5,009 nucleotides of DNA from NCBI GenBank assembly GCA_003509805.1, contig DOMV01000404.1, positions 4,370 through 9,378 on the forward strand, read 5' to 3'. A program made the position numbers and the translations under genes. Position 1 is the stretch's first letter, and each line of letters begins with the position of its first letter. Positions 1 through 4,921 of this stretch are shown here, one piece after another. The notes below the pieces were generated by a model. That model saw only the letters and a list, made by a program, of their open reading frames with translations. It searched no databases and had not been told where the DNA came from. The stretch is from Planctomycetaceae bacterium (lineage in GTDB: Bacteria; Planctomycetota; Planctomycetia; Pirellulales; Thermoguttaceae).

Positions 1-116
1 ATCGCCTGCCGCTCGAACGATCCATTTAAGCACTTGTCTGAAAAGACGTTAAAGGCGATTGAGTGCGGCAGGCAGACGTGACCGAATGTCCGTTTTCACC
101 GCGTTTCCGGTATACC
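1..116 (+). repeat. Dispersed repeat, copy 1 (left edge may continue outside the window)
   Basis: This is one of three copies of the same non-coding element; the others are at 2815-2930 and, inverted, at 4922 to the window edge. The 56-bp core at 61-116 matches copy 2 at 50 of 56 positions and copy 3 at 50 of 56. The first 21 bases (1-21) match 2815-2835 exactly. A left arm GCCTGCCGC (4-12) is the exact reverse complement of GCGGCAGGC (65-73), with a 52-nt spacer. GTTAAAG at 48-54 aligns without gaps with GTTGGGG in copy 2 and GTTAGAG in copy 3, giving GTTRRRG 13 nt before the core. Read as protein in the frame of the GTG at 63, five of the six differences from copy 2 change the amino acid, so the conservation is not that of a coding sequence. 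Its function is unknown. Confidence 0.88.
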
Positions 117-158
117 GCGATCCGGAGGAAATTCGGAGCCGGGAAGGCATGGCCCCAC

Positions 159-187
159 TTGCACGACGGAGGTATTTTTGATAGAAT
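159..187 (+). promoter_or_regulatory. Candidate sigma70-type promoter with extended -10
   Basis: TTGCAC (159-164) and TAGAAT (182-187) are separated by 17 bp. A TG at 179-180 sits one base before the -10, as in extended -10 promoters. The -10 matches TATAAT at five of six positions; the -35 matches TTGACA at only three. Transcription would start near 194, about 50 nt before the small basic ORF at 247, and could continue into fabZ. This is a pattern match only, and sigma-factor consensus in planctomycete-like bacteria is not tightly known. Confidence 0.45.
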
Positions 188-246
188 CCGGGACCGTCTA
201 CAGTTCACCAGTCAACAGGCACTCTTCTATCATAGTACATCGCATC

Positions 247-345
247 ATGTCGAAAACACACCGCACGATCAAGAAAGCGAACAAAGGTAAACGACCGGCT
301 TGTGCCAAGGCGCGACGCAGCAAACGTCGGCTGGTTCGGACTTGA
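247..345 (+). CDS. Small Lys/Arg-rich protein, 32 residues
   Basis: An ATG at 247 opens 32 codons ending in TGA at 343-345. Fourteen of the 32 residues are Lys or Arg and there is no Asp or Glu. The peptide starts MSKTHRTIKKANKGKRP and ends in KARRSKRRLVRT, so it should be strongly cationic and suited to binding nucleic acid or ribosomes. I do not recognise a named family. In favour of it being real are the ATG start, the coherent composition and the promoter-like sequence 60-90 nt upstream. Against it are its small size and the lack of a Shine-Dalgarno site; the preceding 20 nt are not purine-rich. It lies 201 nt upstream of fabZ on the same strand and could be the first cistron of that transcript. 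A chance ORF remains possible. Confidence 0.5.
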   Translation: MSKTHRTIKKANKGKRPACAKARRSKRRLVRT

Positions 346-546
346 ACGGAATCGACCGGCGTACTTCGCCGACATGTCCTATCGTGTCGGTTGATCGGAC
401 TACGTTGAAGCTGGACATGCGATCCCGGGATCATCTCTGCGGGAACCCGGTTTTCGAAAGGTGGGCAAGCGAACCTGAGGGAGAATCGGGCCGGCTTCGG
501 TGTCGTTTCTCCCCTGTCTTTCGCTCCCTTCGTTGGAGATGTTCAA
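346..546 (+). promoter_or_regulatory. Gene-free leader of fabZ with candidate hairpins and an SD site
   Basis: No convincing ORF lies in this stretch. It contains a 12-bp perfect palindrome, GATCCCGGGATC, at 421-432. A possible hairpin pairs GGGAGAA (479-485) with TTCTCCC (507-513), with an inner CCG/CGG pair in its loop. A clear Shine-Dalgarno GGAG (535-538) lies 8 nt before the fabZ ATG. CTCC at 524-527 is complementary to this GGAG across a 7-nt loop, so a short hairpin could cover the ribosome binding site. The stems are short and regulation is only a possibility. The GGAG site itself fixes the fabZ start. Confidence 0.35.
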
Positions 547-1038
547 ATGGCATACAAAGAACTTCTCGTCGACCCTTCTCTGTACGACCTGGACAAGCCG
601 ATCGCGGACATCACGGAAATTCGTCGCCGCAATCCGCAACGTTTTGAGATGGAGCAGCTCACGGCTGTCGTTTACGCCGATCTGGAACAGAAAGCGGCGG
701 TCGGATATAAAGACGTGAGCGAAGCGGAATTCTGGGTTCGCGGACACATGCCGGGCATGCCGTTGATGCCGGGCGTACTCATGTGCGAGGCGGCGGCGCA
801 GTTGACCTCGTTCGCGGCCCATTGGCTTGAATTGATGCCCGGCACCCTGCTCGGTTTGGCCGGTATCGAGTCGGTTAAATTTCGCGGTTCGGTTCGGCCC
901 GGGGACCGTTTGATCGTCCAGGCCAAGATGGTTCACTGGCGCCGAATGCTGATCTCCGCCGAATTTCTCGGCATCGTCGGCGAGAGTGTCATTTGCGAAG
1001 GAATCGTCAAAGGCGTTCCCCTGAGAGTCGACGGTTGA
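547..1038 (+). CDS. fabZ: FabZ-like 3-hydroxyacyl-ACP dehydratase (hotdog fold), divergent type
   Basis: This 163-residue protein is of usual FabZ length and is expected to dehydrate (3R)-hydroxyacyl-ACP to trans-2-enoyl-ACP in the cytoplasmic type II fatty acid synthesis cycle. The family active-site block is clear at residues 66-85, GHMPGMPLMPGVLMCEAAAQ, with the catalytic-type His67 and Glu81 at the normal spacing. Downstream, GLAGIESVKFRGSVRPGDRL (about 103-122) fits the hotdog strand and FRxxVxPGD motif of the family. Two points are odd: HFPG is HMPG here, and the usual N-terminal LPHRYPFLLVDR block is replaced by IRRRNPQRFEMEQLTAVV (about residues 25-42). The ATG at 547 is preceded by GGAG at 535-538. 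It could instead be a specialised hydroxyacyl dehydratase paralogue for an unusual acyl chain; the catalytic pair supports dehydratase chemistry either way. GC is clearly high (38 of 60 bases in 721-780). Confidence 0.88.
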   Translation: MAYKELLVDPSLYDLDKPIADITEIRRRNPQRFEMEQLTAVVYADLEQKAAVGYKDVSEAEFWVRGHMPGMPLMPGVLMCEAAAQLTSFAAHWLELMPGTLLGLAGIESVKFRGSVRPGDRLIVQAKMVHWRRMLISAEFLGIVGESVICEGIVKGVPLRVDG

Positions 1039-1070
1039 ACGATGTCGGTTCCTGTTGATCATTTTTCGCC

Positions 1071-2048
1071 ATGCCGCATTTTTTCAAGAGCATCCGCATC
1101 CGGAATCTGCTGTCCTTCGGTCCCGACAGTCCCGAGTTGGTGCTGAAACCGATCAACATCGTCATCGGGCCCAACGGGTCAGGCAAGTCGAACTTCCTGG
1201 CGGCACTATGGTTGCTCTCTGAACCCGGCGATATATTTGATCCCGTAATCCCGGGAGGAATCGAATGGAAATGGAATCATGAGCAGCAGAGCAGGGCTTT
1301 TATTGAAATAGAAACGGAAGGGAAAAAGTATCCATGTGAATATCATGTCGGCAAAAACTATCGAGGAGTGCTTGGTTCTTCTGATAGTGCCGGTAAACAC
1401 ATCCAATCGTTCTCCGATTTGTTTTTCTTCCGCGATTGGCAGTACGGCCCGACGGCCCCTGTTCGCTCTGGCCCGCAACCAATTGATCTATCGTCCGAAC
1501 GTCTACGAACTGACGGCCGAAATCTTGCTCATGTAGTGAAGCGGATTAGGGAAAATGAGCAGAGCAATGCCAAGTTTATGGAGTTTCTTACTGAACTCTA
1601 TGAAGACATTTCCGACGTTACGGTAGAGGAGGCACATGCGTATTATTTCCTGTATGTCCTTGAAAACGAACAAAAAAGGCGCGTTGAAAGAATTTCCGAC
1701 GGCACGCTGCGCTACCTCGCCTTGCTTGCCATTTTGTGTGACCCGGAGCCGCCGAAGTTGATTTGCCTCGAAGAACCGGAGTTGGGCCTGCATCCCGACT
1801 TGATCCACGTCATCGCCAAGGCCATCCGTTACGCTTCCGAACGCACACAAATCATTGCCACGACGCATTCCGTGTCACTGGTCGATGATTTTACCGACAT
1901 GCCGGAGAGCATCGTCGTCTGCGAAAAAATCGACGGTTCCACGGAGTTGCGGCGACTTGACCTCGAAGAAATGGCCCCTTTTCTCGCGAAAAGGCATCGG
2001 CTTGGCGAACTTTGGACCTCTGGACTGATCGGAGGCAACCGATGGTAA
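1071..2048 (+). CDS. AAA/ABC-type ATPase (AAA_21/AAA_15-like), partner of a Toprim-like protein
   Basis: This 325-residue protein has an SMC/RecF/OLD-style nucleotide-binding domain. Walker A is GPNGSGKS at 33-40, just after an N-terminal IRIRNLLSFG segment typical of these ATPases. An ABC-signature-like SDGT lies at 209-212, Walker B at 230-237 (LICLEEPE), LGLHP at 238-242, and the switch histidine in TTHS at 264-267. The insert between Walker A and the signature (about 50-205) is short, with no long coiled coil or zinc hook, so this is not an SMC or Rad50. The C-terminus ends in LGELWTSGLIGGNRW, with no nuclease domain; that activity is presumably in the overlapping downstream gene. ATG 1071 is the first possible start after an in-frame TGA at 1056, although no SD is visible. 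It follows fabZ by 32 nt. The central part (about 1261-1680) is mostly 38-48% GC by row, while its ends reach 55-62%. The likely role is the ATP-driven sensor or scaffold of a defence pair; this is inferred from architecture. Confidence 0.85.
   Translation: MPHFFKSIRIRNLLSFGPDSPELVLKPINIVIGPNGSGKSNFLAALWLLSEPGDIFDPVIPGGIEWKWNHEQQSRAFIEIETEGKKYPCEYHVGKNYRGVLGSSDSAGKHIQSFSDLFFFRDWQYGPTAPVRSGPQPIDLSSERLRTDGRNLAHVVKRIRENEQSNAKFMEFLTELYEDISDVTVEEAHAYYFLYVLENEQKRRVERISDGTLRYLALLAILCDPEPPKLICLEEPELGLHPDLIHVIAKAIRYASERTQIIATTHSVSLVDDFTDMPESIVVCEKIDGSTELRRLDLEEMAPFLAKRHRLGELWTSGLIGGNRW
2031..2035 (+). promoter_or_regulatory. Strong Shine-Dalgarno for the Toprim-like gene
   Basis: GGAGG lies 6 nt before the ATG at 2042, inside the last codons of the ATPase gene. 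It is the strongest ribosome binding site in the window. It selects ATG 2042 over the in-frame ATG at 2012, which would add ten residues lying wholly within the ATPase gene. Confidence 0.8.
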
Positions 2049-2704
2049 AGGAAAAACACACTCATCAAAAATATAAAAGTGTCTTCTTATTTATTGAAGG
2101 CGGAGGTGACGATGCGAGTTTGAAGGCGCAGTTGCGTGACGGTTTTTCTAAATTCTTTGGGAAAACAGACTTCAAAACACGCCGCCCAAAGATTGTTGCC
2201 GGTGGCGGACGAAACAATACCTATGATCTTTTTTGCTCCAAAGTTCCGCAAGGTGATCTTTGTATTTTACTCGTCGACAGCGAAGAGTTGGTCGCTGAAA
2301 ATTGTTCTTCCGCTTGGGAGCATTTCAAGAACCGCGAAGGCGACAAGCATTGGATGAAACCGGCAAACGCTGGAGATGACGATGCCCACATGATGGTCTG
2401 TTGCATGGAAAGCTGGTTTCTGGCCGACCGGGAAAAGTTGAGACGGTATTTTGGGCAGGGCTTCAAGGATGCGAAACTGCCGAACACTGCCAAAGGCATT
2501 GAAAATGTTTCAAAAAACGACGTCCTTGGCGACCTGAAACGTGCGACCAAAGAATGTAAAACGAAATTCATCTACGACAAAGGCTCGCATTCCTTTGATT
2601 TGATCGGGCAAATTGATCCTGAAAGAGTCGACCAAGCCGGACCGTGGACAAAGAAACTGTTTGACAAATTACGAGAAACCTGCCAAGTAAGTCGCAAATC
2701 CTGA
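2042..2704 (+). CDS. DUF4276/RloB-like protein with Toprim-type acidic motifs (putative nuclease subunit)
   Basis: This 220-residue protein overlaps the ATPase stop codon by 7 nt and has its own GGAGG, so the two are translationally coupled. Residues 14-24, VFLFIEGGGDD, look like the first Toprim strand with its conserved acid (Glu19). LCILLVDSEE at 73-82 looks like the DxD strand, here Asp79-Ser-Glu81. Between them is the GGGRNNT loop (54-60). HMMVCCMESWFLAD (116-129) resembles the ElEaWllAD block I associate with DUF4276/RloB-like proteins, and a C-terminal segment reads YDKGSHSFDLIGQIDPERV (178-196). Toprim folds cut or relax nucleic acid with metal held by these acids, so a nuclease role is plausible but unproven. 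Base composition is lower in GC than fabZ or trmB; the first 60 nt are only about 28% GC and most later rows 40-50%. Family assignment is from memory of motifs, not a search. Confidence 0.78.
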   Translation: MVKEKHTHQKYKSVFLFIEGGGDDASLKAQLRDGFSKFFGKTDFKTRRPKIVAGGGRNNTYDLFCSKVPQGDLCILLVDSEELVAENCSSAWEHFKNREGDKHWMKPANAGDDDAHMMVCCMESWFLADREKLRRYFGQGFKDAKLPNTAKGIENVSKNDVLGDLKRATKECKTKFIYDKGSHSFDLIGQIDPERVDQAGPWTKKLFDKLRETCQVSRKS

Positions 2705-2739
2705 ATACGCGCGACCATTCCGATTCACTCGCTGTCCAT

Positions 2740-2773
2740 GTTCGGCAAACGAACGACTGAACCCCCGTTTTTT
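2740..2773 (+). terminator. Weak terminator-like hairpin and T-run after the ATPase/Toprim pair
   Basis: GTTCG (2740-2744) pairs with CGAAC (2750-2754) around a 5-nt GCAAA loop, and a run of six T follows at 2768-2773. The 13-nt gap between stem and T-run is too long for a canonical intrinsic terminator, and the stem is only five pairs. It is listed because it is the only such candidate downstream of this transcription unit. Confidence 0.2.
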
Positions 2774-2814
2774 CCTCTTATACCGTAAACGGCCTGATAA
2801 TCCTCCCGCGCACA

Positions 2815-2930
2815 ATCGCCTGCCGCTCGAACGATTCGTGTAAATAATGACATTACCAAAAGTTGGGGGCGCGTGAGTGCGGCAGGCAGACGTGACCAAA
2901 TATCCGTTTGCATCGCGTTTCCAGTATACG
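2815..2930 (+). repeat. Dispersed repeat, copy 2, ending 6 nt before trmB
   Basis: This copy is complete. Positions 2815-2835 are identical to 1-21, and the core at 2875-2930 matches copy 1 at 50 of 56 and copy 3 at 48 of 56 positions. The inverted arms GCCTGCCGC (2818-2826) and GCGGCAGGC (2879-2887) are again exactly 52 nt apart, although the spacer has largely diverged from that of copy 1. The core ends in TATACG (2925-2930), a possible -10-like hexamer, directly before the trmB ATG at 2937. It therefore occupies the whole immediate 5' region of trmB. Confidence 0.9.
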
Positions 2931-2936
2931 TATTTC

Positions 2937-3635
2937 ATGGCACGACGTTCCCTTGGCAAATTGGATATTTCCGTCGATTTTTCGCGGCATCTCCTGGGTT
3001 TCGAAGATTTCCCTCGGGAAAAACGGGCCGATTTTGCCGCGATTTTCGGCCGATCGGCTCCCTTGGAACTGGAAATCGGCAGCGGCCGGGGAATGTTCCT
3101 GGGGAATACCGCGGTCGCCCGGCCGGAATATGATTTTCTCGGTGTCGAGATCGGACGCAAGTACGCGAAGTTTTGTGCGATCCTCCTCGCCAAACGCGGC
3201 ATCGAGAACGCGAAAGCCTTTTGCGGAGACGCCGTCCGCGTGCTACGTGAACTGATCGACGAGAACACGCTCCGTGCCGTTCACGTCTATTTTCCCGACC
3301 CGTGGTGGAAACGGGCACACCGCAAACGCCGCGTCCTGAGAGAGGAAACGCTCCGCCTGATCGAAAGCCGGCTGGAAACCGGCGGAACCATGCATTTTCG
3401 AACCGACGTCCTCGAATACTATCAATCGACGCTCACATTGGTGGCGCAAACAACCTCGCTGGAGGGACCTTTCGAAGACCCCGGAAACGACGGCTCTGGA
3501 AACGACGACCTGGAAATTGGCGGCTCTGGAAACGACGGTCCTGAAATCGACGGCAAAGCATATCGAACGCATTTTGAACGGCGAACGCTCCTCCATGACG
3601 AACCGGTTTACCGGGCGGTATTCAGAAAAACCTGA
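2937..3635 (+). CDS. trmB: tRNA (guanine-N7-)-methyltransferase TrmB
   Basis: This 232-residue class I SAM-dependent methyltransferase makes m7G46 in the tRNA variable loop. The SAM-binding ELEIGSGRG lies at 44-52, with the next acidic strand FLGVEIG at 67-73. The TrmB signature HVYFPDPWWKRAHRKRR is at 116-132; the usual form is FPDPWPKKRH, so the second W is a variant. HFRTD (153-157) and the C-terminal tRNA-contact motif THFERR (211-216) are present. I start at ATG 2937. A longer frame from GTG 2877 exists, but its 20 extra codons are entirely repeat sequence. No SD is visible, so initiation may be leaderless or SD-independent. Residues about 181-206 form a Gly/Asn/Asp-rich insertion, two imperfect ten-residue units (SGNDDLEIGG, SGNDGPEIDG), placed just before THFERR. 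It converges with the alcohol dehydrogenase. Confidence 0.95.
   Translation: MARRSLGKLDISVDFSRHLLGFEDFPREKRADFAAIFGRSAPLELEIGSGRGMFLGNTAVARPEYDFLGVEIGRKYAKFCAILLAKRGIENAKAFCGDAVRVLRELIDENTLRAVHVYFPDPWWKRAHRKRRVLREETLRLIESRLETGGTMHFRTDVLEYYQSTLTLVAQTTSLEGPFEDPGNDGSGNDDLEIGGSGNDGPEIDGKAYRTHFERRTLLHDEPVYRAVFRKT
3491..3550 (+). repeat. 30-bp tandem duplication inside trmB
   Basis: Units 3491-3520 and 3521-3550 share their first 17 bases exactly and 24 of 30 overall. They encode the two GSGND-type blocks in the linker before THFERR. The period is a multiple of three, so the frame is kept. A partial related sequence (CGGAAACGACGG) begins at 3482, suggesting an older third unit. Confidence 0.8.
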
Positions 3636-3651
3636 CCGAAAAACCTGATCG
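3626..3651 (+). repeat. 13-bp tandem duplication across the trmB stop codon
   Basis: AAAAACCTGACCG (3626-3638) is followed directly by AAAAACCTGATCG (3639-3651), differing at one base. The trmB TGA (3633-3635) lies in the first unit. The second unit is untranslated. Confidence 0.8.
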
Positions 3652-3696
3652 GGTGCGGACACGATTGCCGTATGACCGCCGTTTGCTCCGCCGCGG

Positions 3697-3730
3697 CCCC
3701 CCCCGAATTCGGCACTGGATTCGGCACCGG
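3697..3730. repeat. C8 run, 10-bp palindrome and 13-bp imperfect tandem repeat between convergent genes
   Basis: Eight C residues (3697-3704) run into the palindrome CCGAATTCGG (3703-3712). GAATTCGGCACTG (3705-3717) is then repeated imperfectly as GATTCGGCACCGG (3718-3730). CCGAAT (3703-3708) can also pair with ATTCGG (3719-3724). No U-rich tail follows on either strand, so I do not call a terminator. Apart from this, the 98-nt convergent gap shows nothing. Confidence 0.6.
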
Positions 3731-3733
3731 CTT

Positions 3734-4888
3734 TCAGCAGGATCCGCGGAACAGTTCGAGGATGAATTCCTTGGAATAACCGGGAAGCCCCCAAAGGGGC
3801 GCGCACAGGGCGACGTTTTCCGCGAATGCGTCCGGATCGGCGTCGATTTCCTTGAGTGTCGTCGGACTTCCGAGCGATTGGAACCAACGTACGAAAGCGT
3901 CGATGGTCTGGGTTGCCGCACGCGACGGATCGGCTTCGTGGATATCGAAAACCGCCTTCCCCAACTGCCGGAGGCGCTCGGGCCGGCTTTTCGCGTACCA
4001 CGGCATCCAGGCGGCCAGCGCGATCGAAAGCGACGCCCCGTGCGGCGTGTCGTACAGACTACTCATGCTGTGACCGATCAAGTGGTTCGGCGTGGACCAG
4101 TTGCCGATTCCCGACGGAGCCGTTCCGTTCCAGGCCAGGGTCGCCCCCCACATGAACGTCGAACGCAACGAATAATCCCGGGGATTGTCCATCATCGGCC
4201 CGGCGATTTCGACCAGCGTGCGGATAATCCCCTCGGCGTAGCGATCCTGGAGCGGCGTGGAACGGTCCTCGCCGGTAAAATAACCTTCGAGCAGGTGCGT
4301 CGTCGCGTCGATGCAGCCATAAGCGGTCTGCTCCGGCGGAATACTGTAAAGGGTTTCCGGATCGAGAATCGACGTGCGCGGATACAGCGCGTCGAAACCC
4401 ATGCCGAGCTTGACGCCGGTCGCCTCATTCGTTATGACGGTTCCGCCGTTCATCTCGGTCCCGGTCGCCGACATCGTCAAAACGTCGATCAGCGGAAGCG
4501 CCTTGACGACCGCCGCTTTTTGCATGTAAAAATCCCAGACGTCATGATCGACGCAGGCCCCCGCACAGATCGCTTTCGCTTCATCGATCACGCTGCCGCC
4601 CCCGACGGCGAGCACGAGATCGACATTCTCCTTTTTGGCGAGCTCGATCCCCAGGTGCGTATGGGCAAGCGTCGGGTTCGCCTTCACCCCGTCGAGTTCG
4701 ACCCGGGAAAGGCCCGCGTCATCCAGCGAGCGGACGACCTGTTCGTAAACCCCGTTGCGTTTGACGGACCCTTTTCCGTACAGCAAAAGAAGCCGTTTTC
4801 CGATTTTGCGGCATTCCTCGCCGACCTGCGGGATCGTGTTCCTTCCGAAAATGATTTTGGTCGTGTTCCGGTAAACGAAGTTCTGCAT
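3734..4888 (-). CDS. Iron-containing alcohol dehydrogenase, YqhD/BdhA type
   Basis: This 384-residue group III metal-dependent alcohol dehydrogenase most likely works as an NAD(P)H-dependent cytoplasmic aldehyde reductase. The N-terminus MQNFVYRNTTKIIFG and the nearby LLLYGKGSVKRNGVY match the butanol dehydrogenase/YqhD subfamily. The nucleotide-binding GGGSVID is at 96-102, and SATGTEM at 140-146 is the family signature. Metal ligands can be placed at Asp194, His198, His269 and His283, with the 14-residue spacing between the last two histidines seen in YqhD. Length is normal for the family. I choose the ATG at 4888 because the family N-terminus begins there; a frame from GTG 4975 adds 29 residues, mostly repeat sequence. 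No strong SD is visible. Its substrate cannot be read from sequence; short-chain or reactive aldehydes are typical of the group. Catalytic residues are intact and I see no frameshift. Confidence 0.93.
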   Translation of the reverse strand: MQNFVYRNTTKIIFGRNTIPQVGEECRKIGKRLLLLYGKGSVKRNGVYEQVVRSLDDAGLSRVELDGVKANPTLAHTHLGIELAKKENVDLVLAVGGGSVIDEAKAICAGACVDHDVWDFYMQKAAVVKALPLIDVLTMSATGTEMNGGTVITNEATGVKLGMGFDALYPRTSILDPETLYSIPPEQTAYGCIDATTHLLEGYFTGEDRSTPLQDRYAEGIIRTLVEIAGPMMDNPRDYSLRSTFMWGATLAWNGTAPSGIGNWSTPNHLIGHSMSSLYDTPHGASLSIALAAWMPWYAKSRPERLRQLGKAVFDIHEADPSRAATQTIDAFVRWFQSLGSPTTLKEIDADPDAFAENVALCAPLWGLPGYSKEFILELFRGSC

Positions 4889-4921
4889 CGTGTCGCTCGA
4901 TTCTATTTCTTGTTGAATGAT

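Noticed and set aside
1..116. Integron attC site or integron cassette array
   Set aside because: The GTTRRRG element and the inverted arms with a variable centre resemble an attC, but the last base does not fit GTTRRRY, the copies sit before rather than after genes, one copy is inverted, and the neighbours are core genes. No integrase is present.
63..290. ORF starting in repeat copy 1 (75 codons)
   Set aside because: Its first 18 codons are repeat sequence with mostly non-synonymous differences between copies, the rest has no motif, and it overlaps the promoter and the start of the small basic ORF in another frame.
400..1062. Long minus-strand ORF (220 codons) opposite fabZ
   Set aside because: It is the antisense shadow of a clear FabZ coding sequence in a high-GC region, is rich in Arg/His/Asp with no recognisable motif, and fabZ has both an SD and catalytic motifs.
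2012..2041. Earlier ATG start for the Toprim-like gene
   Set aside because: The ten extra codons lie inside the ATPase reading frame and have no SD, whereas GGAGG is 6 nt before ATG 2042 and the 7-nt overlap is typical of coupled genes.
2815..2887. MITE with 9-bp terminal inverted repeats
   Set aside because: Conservation continues 43 bp beyond the right arm, no flanking target-site duplication is visible, and the interior is the least conserved part, the reverse of what a MITE shows.
2873..3133. Other ORFs in the second frame of the repeat (SAAGRRD... type peptides in all three copies)
   Set aside because: This frame is open through the core in all copies, but the changes alter residues (R/Q, M/I, F/C, T/I) and the downstream continuations are unrelated and lie over real genes in other frames.
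3636..3733. Bidirectional terminator between trmB and the dehydrogenase
   Set aside because: Short pairings exist around CCGAATTCGG, but neither strand has a U-tract after a stable stem.
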